NCBI GenBank assembly: GCA_035063785.1
Contig: JAPSFS010000006.1
Location: 62,001 to 126,000 of the forward strand
DNA: 64,000 nt
Reading direction: 5' to 3'
Source: Comamonas_C sp026954015
GTDB taxonomy: Bacteria; Pseudomonadota; Gammaproteobacteria; Burkholderiales; Burkholderiaceae_C
Both the position numbers and the translations under genes were made by a program. The notes under the pieces were generated by a model. It did not search any database. It was not told the DNA's origin and was given only the letters and a program-made list of their open reading frames with translations. Below are positions 38,645 to 46,888 of this stretch, piece after piece (position 1 is the first letter of the stretch; every line of letters begins with the position of its first letter).

Positions 38645-39907
38645 TCAGCCCAGGTAATCGAACAGCGACAGGCGCTGCACCTGCGCATAGGACTTGAGTG
38701 CCGCCTCGTAGGCTACGCTCGCGTTCTGGAAATCCGACAGGCCCTGCACCATGTCCAGGTCCTCGGCGCGCGAGCGGTCGGCCTCGAGCTGGATGGAGCG
38801 CTGTTCCTGCGCGCCCGAGATGCGGTCAACGCGGTTGAGCAGTTCGCCCGCGTAGCCGCGCACGCTGCTCAGACGCTGCAGACCCGCATCGATCTGCGCG
38901 AGCGCCTGGTTGGTGACCTGCGCCGCGGCCGCGGAATCGCCCGCGCCAGCGATGCCGCGGATCGCATCCTGCACGCTGCCCATCAGGCTGGTGCTCGGCG
39001 CGAGCGTGAGGGTGTCGCCGATCGCAGGCGTGCCTTCAAGCGTGAACTGCATGACCGTGTCCGCGCCCTCGCTGATCGCAACCGGCATGGGCTGACCGTC
39101 ACGCACCGGCGCCGTGCTGCCGGTGCTCGTCGTCACCGTGCCGTCGTGCGCCGTGCGGGTGAGCGTGTAGTCGACCGAAGTCGTGCCGCCCGTGGTGTTC
39201 ACCGTCGTCACCTGCAGCGCGTAACTTGCGCCGTCGAGGGTCTGCAGATGCGAAGTCTGGATGGCGCTGGAAAGCAGCGAGCTTGACGGATCGCCCCGCA
39301 CGAGCGTTGCGCCATACACGCCGTCGCGCACCGGGTCAAACATCAGCGCCGCATGACCGTCAAGGCGAGAGGCGACCGCGTCGCCCGTGCTGCTGGCCTG
39401 CCCCGCAAGGCCGTTGTAGAGGTAGTCGGGGCTGCCGGCAAGCGGGCCGGCGAAGGGCTCGAGCGCACTGCCCAACGCGCCCAGCAACGGTACGCCGTTG
39501 GCGTCCTTACGGTTGATCACGTCCTTGAGCTGATCCTGCAGGCTCTGCAGTTGCGACGCGTAGGTCTGACGATCCACCTGCGTCAGCGTGCCGCCACCGG
39601 CCGCGACGACGGTTTCACGGATCTGCTGCACCAGGTCGATCGCATCGCCCAGCGTGGATTCGGCCTGCGCCACGTTGGCGCGCTGCACCTCGAGCTGGCG
39701 CTGTTCGCTCTGCAAGCGCGACAGGCGCGTGAGCGCGCGCTCGGCCTGTGCCGCCGCCACCGGGTCGTCGCTTGGCCGCACCACGCGCTTGCCGGTGCTC
39801 AGGTTCTCCTGCAGACTGGCCAGCGACTTCTGACGCGCCTGCAGGTTGCGCACCGTGCCGTCGTAGAGGTTGGCGGTGCTCACGCGGTAGTAGCTGTCAC
39901 CCATCAC
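38645..39907 (-). CDS. flgL: Flagellar hook-filament junction protein FlgL
   Basis: 420-residue flagellin-like junction protein (HAP3). The N-terminus reads 'YYRVSTANLYDGTVRNLQARQKSLASLQENLSTGKRVVRPSDDPVAAAQAERALTRLSRL' in sequence, the standard FlgL start, and the C-terminus 'AEDLDMVQGLSDFQNASVAYEAALKSYAQVQRLSLFDYL'. The central region is Thr/Gly-rich. It is exported with FlgN as chaperone. Last gene of the flg operon; 57 bp after flgK. ATG at 39907 or the adjacent in-frame ATG. Confidence 0.96.
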   Translation of the reverse strand: MMGDSYYRVSTANLYDGTVRNLQARQKSLASLQENLSTGKRVVRPSDDPVAAAQAERALTRLSRLQSEQRQLEVQRANVAQAESTLGDAIDLVQQIRETVVAAGGGTLTQVDRQTYASQLQSLQDQLKDVINRKDANGVPLLGALGSALEPFAGPLAGSPDYLYNGLAGQASSTGDAVASRLDGHAALMFDPVRDGVYGATLVRGDPSSSLLSSAIQTSHLQTLDGASYALQVTTVNTTGGTTSVDYTLTRTAHDGTVTTSTGSTAPVRDGQPMPVAISEGADTVMQFTLEGTPAIGDTLTLAPSTSLMGSVQDAIRGIAGAGDSAAAAQVTNQALAQIDAGLQRLSSVRGYAGELLNRVDRISGAQEQRSIQLEADRSRAEDLDMVQGLSDFQNASVAYEAALKSYAQVQRLSLFDYLG

Positions 39908-39964
39908 TCACTCCTTCGTGTGCGACGCTTGAGGGTGCACGAGACCATCGCACCATCGCGCACC

Positions 39965-41920
39965 TCAGCGGCCCACCGCCTGGATCAGGCTGTCAAAAAT
40001 GTTTTGCGCGATCTGCAGCACCTTGGCCGACGCCTGGTAGGCCTGCTGGTACTGGATCAGCTTGGCGGCTTCTTCATCCAGGTTGACGCCCGAGACAGCG
40101 GTGCGGTCGGCCTCCAGGCTGGCGGCGATCGAGCCCGACACCTGCGCCGCGTACTGCGCGCTCTGGGTGCGCGTGCCGACCTGCGCCATGAGACTCGCGT
40201 AGCCGTCGGACAGCGTGGATTCGTCGAACATCTTCAGATCGCGCAGGTCCATGAGCGCCTGCGCGTTGCCCGCGTCGCGCGTGTACCAGCCTCCGTATTG
40301 CGGATCGGAGGCGTTGCCCACCGTGACCGTGTCCCCGGCTTTCGGCGTGCCCTGCAGCGTGATGCTCCATCCCTGGATGGTGATGGGCTGGCCGGGCACG
40401 TAGCTCAGGCCCGTCGCCAAGGTGGTCGGCGGAGCGCTGCCGCGGTCAAGCACGTCGAACGTCCCGGCAGCGGTGAAGCGGAGCTGGATGCCGCCGGGAA
40501 ACGCCGGTGGACTCGTCGCGTCGCCCAGCGGCGGGGGCGTGTAGCCGGGCCCGGTGACCTGCAGCGACGCCAGTTGCAGCGTGCCCGCGTTGGCGCTGCC
40601 CATGGCGGCGTTGACCGGATTCGCCGCCGCGAGATCGCGCGGCGACGTGATGAGCGCACGGATGTTGGCGGCCGCAGCGGCAAACGGCTGGAACAGCACG
40701 CGCTCGCCGGCCACGCCCGGTGTGGAGAACTGAAAATTCAGGCCGTCGAGTGCCACACCTGCGGTGAAGTCGCCAACATTCGTGGTCTTGCCGTCGGACA
40801 CGCGCACCACGACACCCGCGGGCGGCGAGGTGAAGCGCACCTCGTAGTCGGACGCGGTCAGCGCCGTCGGGTCGGTGTACGTGACGCTGCCGACGGTCCC
40901 GGGGTTGTCGCTGTAGCCGGAGGCACCCGCGGGCACCGCAAACAAGGGCGTGCCACTGTTGCCGTCGAGCGTGAGCCCGCGCTCCTGCTGCGTGTTCATC
41001 GCCATGCCTATGCCCAGCGCCAGCCGCCCGAGCTGGTTGCCGGCATCGACCAGATCGCCATTGACGAACTGCAGCAGGCCGGCAACCTCGCCGCCGCCCA
41101 GGACACCAGCGGAGAGCTCCATCGGCGTGCCGTTGGCGGGCGTGAAATACAGCGCCTGCTGCCCACTGCCCGGAAACAGTCTGGATGCGCCCACCGACAG
41201 GCTCGCGGCCGTCGTGCCAAGCACGAGCGCCTGGCTGCCACCGACGAACACGCCCACCGTGCCGTCATCGGCAGCAATCTGCGTGGTCTGCACGTACTGG
41301 TTGAGCTGGCGGATGAGCTGGTCGCGCCGGTCCAGCAGGTCGTTCGGCGTCTGGCCGTTGCCGCGTGCGCTCGCGATCTGGCCGTTCACGGCGGCGATGT
41401 TGCGCGCGAGCGTGTTCACCTGGTTCACATCGCTCGCGAGCTGCTCGTTGGCGGCGTAGCCGATCTCCTGCAACTGCGTCGCGGCCGAGCGCATCCGCGC
41501 GGCCATTTCGTCCGCGCGCGTGAGCGTGACGGTGCGCGCCGTGATGTCGGTGGGCGAGGCCACCACGTCGCCCAGCGAATTGAGCATGTCGTTGATCGCG
41601 GCGCCCAGCCCCTCAGTGCCGCCGCTGAACACGTCCTGCAACTGCAGCAGGCGCTGCGCGCGCACGGTGTCGGCCGCCTGCACCGACTGCGCCGCCGCCG
41701 CCTGGCGCGTAAGCAGTTCGTCATGGTTGCGCAGCACGGTGGCGACGTTGACACCCTTGCCGATGTAGCCGTTGACGGTGTACTGGCCCGCCACCGTCTC
41801 CAGTGCCACGCTCTGGCGCGAATACCCCGCAACATTGACGTTGGCAATGTTGTGGCCAGCGGTCTGCAGCGCCACCTGGTTGGCCATCAGCGCGCGCGCG
41901 CCCACGTTGAGCAGACTCAT
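39965..41920 (-). CDS. flgK: Flagellar hook-associated protein FlgK
   Basis: 651-residue junction protein (HAP1). N-terminal 'SLLNVGARALMANQVALQTAGHNIANVNVAGYSRQSVALE' and C-terminal 'SGVNLDEEAAKLIQYQQAYQASAKVLQIAQNIFDSLI' are diagnostic heptad regions. The long middle is variable and rich in Gly/Thr. Normal length. It caps the hook before FlgL and FliC assemble. Fourteen bp separate it from flgJ. Confidence 0.97.
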   Translation of the reverse strand: MSLLNVGARALMANQVALQTAGHNIANVNVAGYSRQSVALETVAGQYTVNGYIGKGVNVATVLRNHDELLTRQAAAAQSVQAADTVRAQRLLQLQDVFSGGTEGLGAAINDMLNSLGDVVASPTDITARTVTLTRADEMAARMRSAATQLQEIGYAANEQLASDVNQVNTLARNIAAVNGQIASARGNGQTPNDLLDRRDQLIRQLNQYVQTTQIAADDGTVGVFVGGSQALVLGTTAASLSVGASRLFPGSGQQALYFTPANGTPMELSAGVLGGGEVAGLLQFVNGDLVDAGNQLGRLALGIGMAMNTQQERGLTLDGNSGTPLFAVPAGASGYSDNPGTVGSVTYTDPTALTASDYEVRFTSPPAGVVVRVSDGKTTNVGDFTAGVALDGLNFQFSTPGVAGERVLFQPFAAAAANIRALITSPRDLAAANPVNAAMGSANAGTLQLASLQVTGPGYTPPPLGDATSPPAFPGGIQLRFTAAGTFDVLDRGSAPPTTLATGLSYVPGQPITIQGWSITLQGTPKAGDTVTVGNASDPQYGGWYTRDAGNAQALMDLRDLKMFDESTLSDGYASLMAQVGTRTQSAQYAAQVSGSIAASLEADRTAVSGVNLDEEAAKLIQYQQAYQASAKVLQIAQNIFDSLIQAVGR

Positions 41921-41933
41921 GGTGCGGCTCCGT

Positions 41934-42830
41934 TCATGCCTGGGCGCTGCCCGCCGGGCGCGCCACGGCCATCGTGCTCTGGATCGCGCGGCTCAGCTTG
42001 TCCGCGTAGCGCGGATCGGTCGCGTAGCCTGCGCGCTGCAGCTCCTGCGTCCATCCCTGCACCGAATCGACCTTCGCCAGCGCCTTCTCGTAGCGCGGGT
42101 TTTCGGTGATGAGCCGCGCGTAGTCGCGAAACGAATCCTCGTACGAGTCGTAGGCGCGGAACTTCGCCACCACCTTGCGCGGCGTGCCGTCGACATATTC
42201 GGTGGTCGTCACCTCGGCCACCTTGCCACTCCAGCCGCCCGTGGCCTTGATGCCGAAGAGGTTGTACGAATTGCCGCCGCCGGCGGTGCGAATCGCGCTC
42301 CGGCCCCAACCGGTTTCGTGTCCCGCCTGACCGAGCATGAATGCGGCCGGTATGCCGCTTTCCTGCGCCACGCGCTCCGCCGCGGCGCGGTGGCGTTGCA
42401 CAAAGTCGTCCCGTCCCGTGGGCGCATCGGCACGGCCCGTGCCGGAAAAGCCCAGCGTGCGCCCCGCCAGGCCCACCGTGGAGCCAGCCGGCCCCCCCTC
42501 GGACACGCCGAGCTGGCGCGAAAGTTCACGCTGGATGGCCTGTGCCAGGCCACCGGGCTGCCCGGCCATCTGCACCGACATCTGCTGGTCGAACAGATCG
42601 GTCGCCAGGCCCCCCTCGCCGCCGCCGTCCGCGTCCATCTGCCTGGTCGATGCACGCATGCTCTTGAGCAGTTCGCGCATGAAGAGTGATTCGAGCTGGC
42701 GCGCGGCCTGCGAGGCGGCGGCGCGCCGCGACGCGGCGTCTCCCGCGTTCGCCTGCGTCTTGAGCACGTTCAGCCCCCGGCTGTCCGCCGCGAGACCCGC
42801 GCCTGCGAGGGCGGTGGATGTGAGCGTCAT
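41934..42830 (-). CDS. flgJ: Peptidoglycan hydrolase and rod assembly protein FlgJ
   Basis: 298-residue two-domain protein. The N-terminal rod-cap part has 'AARQLESLFMRELLKSMRAST' (42-62). The C-terminal glucosaminidase (about 140-290) has catalytic Glu172 in 'GQAGHETGWGRSAI' and 'NSYNLFGIKATGGWSG'. It opens the peptidoglycan for the growing rod. The start codon overlaps the flgI stop by one base (TGATG), so translation is probably coupled. Confidence 0.96.
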   Translation of the reverse strand: MTLTSTALAGAGLAADSRGLNVLKTQANAGDAASRRAAASQAARQLESLFMRELLKSMRASTRQMDADGGGEGGLATDLFDQQMSVQMAGQPGGLAQAIQRELSRQLGVSEGGPAGSTVGLAGRTLGFSGTGRADAPTGRDDFVQRHRAAAERVAQESGIPAAFMLGQAGHETGWGRSAIRTAGGGNSYNLFGIKATGGWSGKVAEVTTTEYVDGTPRKVVAKFRAYDSYEDSFRDYARLITENPRYEKALAKVDSVQGWTQELQRAGYATDPRYADKLSRAIQSTMAVARPAGSAQA

Positions 42831-44122
42831 CAGATCACCTCCAGCTCCGCGTTGAGCGCTCCCGCGGCCTTGATCGCCTGCAGGATCGCCAGCAGATCCT
42901 GCGGCGTGGCGCCCAGCGCATTGAGCGCGCGCACCACATCAGCGAGCTGCGGCGCGGCGGGCACCTGCAGCACCTGTCCGCCCTGCTGCTGGATCGTGAT
43001 GTCGCTCTTTTGCGCCACCACGGTCTGCCCTTGCGAAAGCGGGTTGGGCTGGCTGATGACGGGCGTGCTGCTGATCGTCACCGAGAGGCTGCCGTGGGCG
43101 ATCGCGCACGGCCCGAGCGTCACGGCCTGGTTGAGTACCACCGAGCCGGTGCGCGCGTTGATCACCACCTTGGCCGCCGGCGTCGTGTCGGGCAGTTGCA
43201 GTTCTTCGAGCTCGGCGATGAAGGCCACGCGCGCGCCCGGCGCCACCGGGGCACGCACCTGCACCGTACGCCCATCGAGCGCCGTCGCGGTACCGGGGCC
43301 GCTGCGCGCGTTGATCGCCTGCGCCACCTTGCGCGCCATCTGGAAGTCCGACGCATTCAGGCCCAGCGTGATCGTCTCGCCATCGTTGAGCGGCGTGGGC
43401 ACGCTGCGTTCGACCTGGGCGCCGTCGGGGATGCGCCCCGCGCTCAGGTGGTTGATCTGCACCTTGGAGCCGCCCGCGGACGCGCCCGCGCCGCCCACCA
43501 CCACATTGCCCTGCGCAAGCGCATAGATCTCGCCATCCGCGCCCCGCAGCGGGGTGGCGATCAGCGTGCCACCGCGCAGCGACTTGGCATTGCCCACCGA
43601 CGAGACCACCACGTCGATCAGCTGCCCCGGCTGGGCGAATGCGGGTAGCTCGGCGGTGATCGCCACGGTAGCCACGTTCTTGAGCTGCGGCGCGCTCGTG
43701 CCCGGCGGCAGCGAGATGCCCATCTGCTGCAGGTAGTTGGCCATGGCCTGCGCGGTGAACGGCATCTGCGTCGATTGGTCGCCCGTGCCGTCCAGACCCA
43801 CCACGAGCCCGTAGCCCGAGAGCAGGTTGCTGCGCACGCCCTGCACCGCCGCCACCTCCTTGACGCGCGCCGCCTGCGCGGGCAGCGCCCACGCCAGTGC
43901 CAGCAGAAGCGGCAGCAGCCAGAGGCGACGCTGGACAAGTCCCCGCGATGCTGCCCGCCCTGCAGGGGGACGGGATGCAAGGCGCAACGCGCAGACATGG
44001 CCCCAGCCGTGGCGAACCTTTGCAACGCCGCAGACCGCCCCGGGCAGGGATGCGACAACGCACGCGAGGGACTTGTTCAACGTCGCCCAAAGCGAGAAGC
44101 AGAACGCGGACAGCGGTTTCAT
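42830..44122 (-). CDS. flgI: Flagellar P-ring protein FlgI, with repeat-derived N-terminal extension
   Basis: 430-residue frame; FlgI is usually about 365-390. The mature P-ring protein starts after 'LWLLPLLLALAWALPAQA' (residues 67-84) with 'ARVKEVAAVQGVRSNLLSGYGLVVGLDGTGDQ', then 'MAVAITAELPAFAQPGQ'-like and C-terminal 'VVRALNALGATPQDLLAILQAIKAAGALNAELEVI' segments. Residues 12-63 are encoded by a 156-bp interspersed repeat, exactly 52 codons. Removing them joins 'MKPLSAFCFSL' to 'RRLWLLPLL', a normal signal peptide. The true start could also be a TTG at 43987. Whether the long leader is exported is uncertain. The protein forms the periplasmic ring round the rod. Confidence 0.9.
   Translation of the reverse strand: MKPLSAFCFSLWATLNKSLACVVASLPGAVCGVAKVRHGWGHVCALRLASRPPAGRAASRGLVQRRLWLLPLLLALAWALPAQAARVKEVAAVQGVRSNLLSGYGLVVGLDGTGDQSTQMPFTAQAMANYLQQMGISLPPGTSAPQLKNVATVAITAELPAFAQPGQLIDVVVSSVGNAKSLRGGTLIATPLRGADGEIYALAQGNVVVGGAGASAGGSKVQINHLSAGRIPDGAQVERSVPTPLNDGETITLGLNASDFQMARKVAQAINARSGPGTATALDGRTVQVRAPVAPGARVAFIAELEELQLPDTTPAAKVVINARTGSVVLNQAVTLGPCAIAHGSLSVTISSTPVISQPNPLSQGQTVVAQKSDITIQQQGGQVLQVPAAPQLADVVRALNALGATPQDLLAILQAIKAAGALNAELEVI
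43935..44090. repeat. 156-bp interspersed repeat (family B) inside the flgI leader
   Basis: Homologous along its length to 30221-30370, with the shared ordered blocks GTCCCCGCGAT, GGGATGCAAGGCGC, CGCAGACA, TGCAACG, GCAGACCGCCCC, GCAGGGATGCGAC and CGCGAGGG. Translated from the minus strand both copies give a similar peptide, 'VASLPGAVCGVAKVRHGW' here and 'VASLPGAVCRVADARHGHR' at the other copy. Edges are approximate to a few bases. Confidence 0.75.
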
Positions 44123-44222
44123 GCGCCCATTGTGGCCAGCGGTGGCGGTTGCTAAAGCGCGAAAAGCGGGGCGGCGTGCTCGCAGTTGGCGCGTTCGGCG
44201 CGCATGGTGAAATTTACAAATG

Positions 44223-44272
44223 AAATACGGCTTCAGCGCTTTACCATCAAGTGCTGGCAGCTATGTTTTAGT
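44223..44272 (-). repeat. Interspersed palindromic repeat upstream of flgI
   Basis: Minus strand reads AAAACATAGCTGCCAGCACTTG, ATGGT, AAAGCGCTGAAGCCG. CATAGCTGCCAGC is identical to the copy in cca. Arms CAGCACTT and AAGCGCTG pair with one mismatch. A weak sigma70-like pair, TTGATG, 17 bp, TATTTC, lies at its edge in the flgI direction. Confidence 0.55.
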
Positions 44273-44337
44273 GAGTTGATGGCGCGTTGAACGGTCCCTC
44301 GCGCGCACCGCGCCGCGGGGACCTGCGGAGCACCGCC

Positions 44338-45318
44338 CTACCGGCGCGTGCCGGTGCGCTTCGCTGCCGCCAGCACGCCGTGGCGCACGCAGTAGTAGTA
44401 GCCGTTGGCCACGCTGGCGATGAAGTTGGGCCGTGCGCGCGCGCCGCCGTCCTGCGCGAGCGCCGCGTCGTACAGGCCGCCCTGCACGTGGTAGACGCCG
44501 CCCTCGCGCAGCGCCACGCCGCCGCCATAGAAGCCGCTCGCCTGCGCCGTTTCCAGCTCCTGCGCAGTCGGCAGCTCGGCGCCCTGCGACGCGCAATAGC
44601 GCGCTGCGGTGTCGCGCGAGACGAGCTGGTCGGCGTGGCCCGGCGCCGCGGTAAGCCACTGCGCGCCCGGCTGCGGGTTGCGGTGTGGCGCGAACCGCGC
44701 CCCCTCGAAGTAGTCGAACACCTCGCGCGCCAGGGTCTGGGCCAGCGCCGTCACCGGCGCGGTGGCGGAAAAGCTTTGCGACGCGCCGCCGCGCAGCCGC
44801 ACCAGCGTGAGCGTCGCCTGCACCAGCGCGCCATCGAGCCGCGTGTAGGTGATGTAGGCGGCGAGCTGGATGCGCCCCACACGGCGCCTGAGCTCGTCGA
44901 GCACCACCGGGCGCTGCAGCTGCTGGGGCGTGATGTCGGCGAAATCGAAGCGCAGCCGCGGCGCGGCAATGCCGTGGCGACGCGCCAGCGCGTCGAGCTC
45001 GGCGATCCACTGCAAATTCAGGCTGCGGCCCAGCTCGTTGGCGGCGGCCTGCTGGTGGTGCGCCTGCAGCGCATCGACCGCCTGCAACGCCGCGACGAGC
45101 TTCTCGGGATCGGCCTTGCCTGCGTGCAGGTCGGCGAAGGCCTGGCGATCCTGCGCGTAGTCCGCAAGGTCGGCCGCGCGCACCACGGGAATGTTCGGCC
45201 AGACGGTGTAGCCGCGCGCCGAGCCGTCGCGCAAGTCCTGCGCGAACGCGAGTGCCGCGATCCCCCAGAAGACGGCAATCACCACGATCAGGCGCAACAA
45301 GGCATAGACGATACGCAT
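44338..45318 (-). CDS. Unrecognised exported protein between flgH and flgI
   Basis: 326-residue protein not part of the standard flagellar set. Residues 1-26 are a hydrophobic leader or membrane anchor ('LLRLIVVIAVFWGIAALAFA'). Residues 28-210 form an alpha/beta region I cannot assign ('RRRVGRIQLAAYITYTRLDGALVQATLTLVRL', 'LAQTLAREVFDYFEGARF' in pieces). Residues 233-313 resemble a formylglycine-generating-enzyme/C-type-lectin-like module: 'AARYCASQGAELPTAQELE' and 'NGYYYCVR', with C242 and C310 as a possible disulfide. It starts 16 bp after flgH, so it is probably in the flg operon, then 215 bp separate it from flgI. A periplasmic flagellar or envelope role is inferred from position only. Confidence 0.7.
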   Translation of the reverse strand: MRIVYALLRLIVVIAVFWGIAALAFAQDLRDGSARGYTVWPNIPVVRAADLADYAQDRQAFADLHAGKADPEKLVAALQAVDALQAHHQQAAANELGRSLNLQWIAELDALARRHGIAAPRLRFDFADITPQQLQRPVVLDELRRRVGRIQLAAYITYTRLDGALVQATLTLVRLRGGASQSFSATAPVTALAQTLAREVFDYFEGARFAPHRNPQPGAQWLTAAPGHADQLVSRDTAARYCASQGAELPTAQELETAQASGFYGGGVALREGGVYHVQGGLYDAALAQDGGARARPNFIASVANGYYYCVRHGVLAAAKRTGTRR

Positions 45319-45334
45319 GGCGGGCGAGACTCTC

Positions 45335-46045
45335 TCAGAACGGCACGACAGAGTTGAACGCGCGGGCCAGCCAGCCCATCGCCTGCATCTCCGCCTGCTC
45401 GCCCAGGCCGCGCGAAATCACGCGCACATTGGCCACGTACTGCGAACTGATCACGCTGCCGATATGCCCGTCCTTGCCGCGGCGCAGCTGACGCGGATTG
45501 ACGATGCCGGAAAAGCGCAGCACGTCTACGGCGCGGTTCACGCCCACCTGCTTCTCACCCGTGATCACGAGGTTGCCGTTGGGCAGCACCTCGGTGACGA
45601 TCGCAGTCACCGTGCTCTTGAATTGGTTGGTGCTGCTCGTGTCGCCCATGCCGTTGAAGCTGCTGTCGTACCCCGCTTCGATGCCGGTCTTGCCCGCGAT
45701 CTTCGACGGCAGGAACGGGAATAGCGAAATGCCGCCGCTGTTCTTGGAGGTGCGCCCGAGGTTGGACTGGCTGTTCTGCTTGGCGTCGATCTGCTCCAGG
45801 ATCTCTATCGTCACGAGGTCGCCCACGTAGCGCGCACGCTGATCCTCGAACGCGGGGCGGTAGCTTGCCGCGCTGAACAGGCTGCCCGTGGCCGGCCCGC
45901 CCGGCTGCGGCGCTGGCGCTAGCCGCGGCAGTTCGGTGGGCAGCACATCGACGGGGGGCGGCGGATTGATGCTCGCGCACCCACCGGCCAGCAGCGCCAG
46001 CACGGCGCCTGCCGCCATGGCCGCAAATCGCTGTGCGATCGTCAT
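45335..46045 (-). CDS. flgH: Flagellar L-ring lipoprotein FlgH
   Basis: 236-residue outer-membrane lipoprotein forming the L-ring. Lipobox 'LLAGGC' with Cys at residue 23. Conserved 'GSLFSAASYRPAFEDQRARYVGDLVTIEILEQIDAKQNSQSN' (in pieces), 'LPNGNLVITGEKQVGVNRAVDVLRFSGIVNP' and 'ISSQYVANVRVI'. Normal length. Followed after 16 bp by the unrecognised exported protein instead of directly by flgI. Confidence 0.97.
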   Translation of the reverse strand: MTIAQRFAAMAAGAVLALLAGGCASINPPPPVDVLPTELPRLAPAPQPGGPATGSLFSAASYRPAFEDQRARYVGDLVTIEILEQIDAKQNSQSNLGRTSKNSGGISLFPFLPSKIAGKTGIEAGYDSSFNGMGDTSSTNQFKSTVTAIVTEVLPNGNLVITGEKQVGVNRAVDVLRFSGIVNPRQLRRGKDGHIGSVISSQYVANVRVISRGLGEQAEMQAMGWLARAFNSVVPF

Positions 46046-46073
46046 GCAACGTCTCCGGTATGCGCCGCAGCGA

Positions 46074-46856
46074 TCACAGCTGCGACAGGCGCGCCAGCAT
46101 CTGGTCGCTGGTCTGCACCGCCTTGGAATTGAGGTCGTAGGCGCGCTGCGTCTGGATCATGGTGATGAGCTCCTCGACCACGTTGACGTTGGAGTTCTCC
46201 AGGAAGCCCTGCTTGATGACGCCCAGGCCGTTGGTGCCCGGTTGCCCCTGCTGCGGCGTGCCTGAGGCCGCCGATTCGAGATACAGGTTCTGCCCCACGG
46301 GCTCCAGACCCGCCGGGTTGATGAAGCTGGACATCGTGAGCTGCCCGATCTGCTGCGGCGCGGCGTTGCCCGCGACGATGACCGACACGGTGCCGTCCTG
46401 CGCGATGCTCACGCTCTTCGTGTCCGGCGGCACGTTCAGGCCGGGCGCGATCGGCAGCCCGTTGGAGGTGACCACGCGGCCCTGTCCGTCCACCTTGAAC
46501 GAGCCGTCGCGCGTGTATGCCGTAGTCCCGTCGGGCATGGTCACTTCAAGGAACCCCTTGCCGTCGATCGCCACGTCCAGATCGTTCTCGGTCGATTGCA
46601 GGCTGCCCTGCGTGAACTTGCGGCTGGTGGCCACCACGTTCACCCCCAGACCCAGATGCAGGCCTGTGGGCAGCTGGTTCTGCTCATCCGTCTGGCTGCC
46701 CACCTGGCGCAGGTTCTGGTAGACGAGGTCTTCGAACACCGCGTTGTTGCGCTTGAAGCCGGTGGTCGAGACGTTCGCGAGGTTGTGCGAGATCACATCG
46801 AGCTGCGTCTGCTGCGCCGTCATGCCGGTCTTGGCGATCCACAGGGAATTCATCAT
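46074..46856 (-). CDS. flgG: Flagellar distal rod protein FlgG
   Basis: 260-residue distal rod protein. N-terminal 'NSLWIAKTGMTAQQTQLDVISHNLANVSTTGFKRNNAVFEDLVYQ' and the C-terminal 'LENSNVNVVEELITMIQTQRAYDLNSKAVQTSDQMLARLSQL' are the FlgG hallmarks; 'GLHLGLGVNVVATSRKFTQGS' contains the rod-specific stretch. Exported without signal peptide. 28 bp before flgH and 32 bp after flgF. Confidence 0.98.
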   Translation of the reverse strand: MMNSLWIAKTGMTAQQTQLDVISHNLANVSTTGFKRNNAVFEDLVYQNLRQVGSQTDEQNQLPTGLHLGLGVNVVATSRKFTQGSLQSTENDLDVAIDGKGFLEVTMPDGTTAYTRDGSFKVDGQGRVVTSNGLPIAPGLNVPPDTKSVSIAQDGTVSVIVAGNAAPQQIGQLTMSSFINPAGLEPVGQNLYLESAASGTPQQGQPGTNGLGVIKQGFLENSNVNVVEELITMIQTQRAYDLNSKAVQTSDQMLARLSQL

Positions 46857-46888
46857 GGCTAGGGTTCCTCAGCGCCCGCGAAGGGCGC

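Noticed and set aside
39353..42109. 918-residue plus-strand frame opposite flgL, flgK and flgJ
   Set aside because: Mirror of well-conserved genes on the other strand, biased composition, no recognisable motif.
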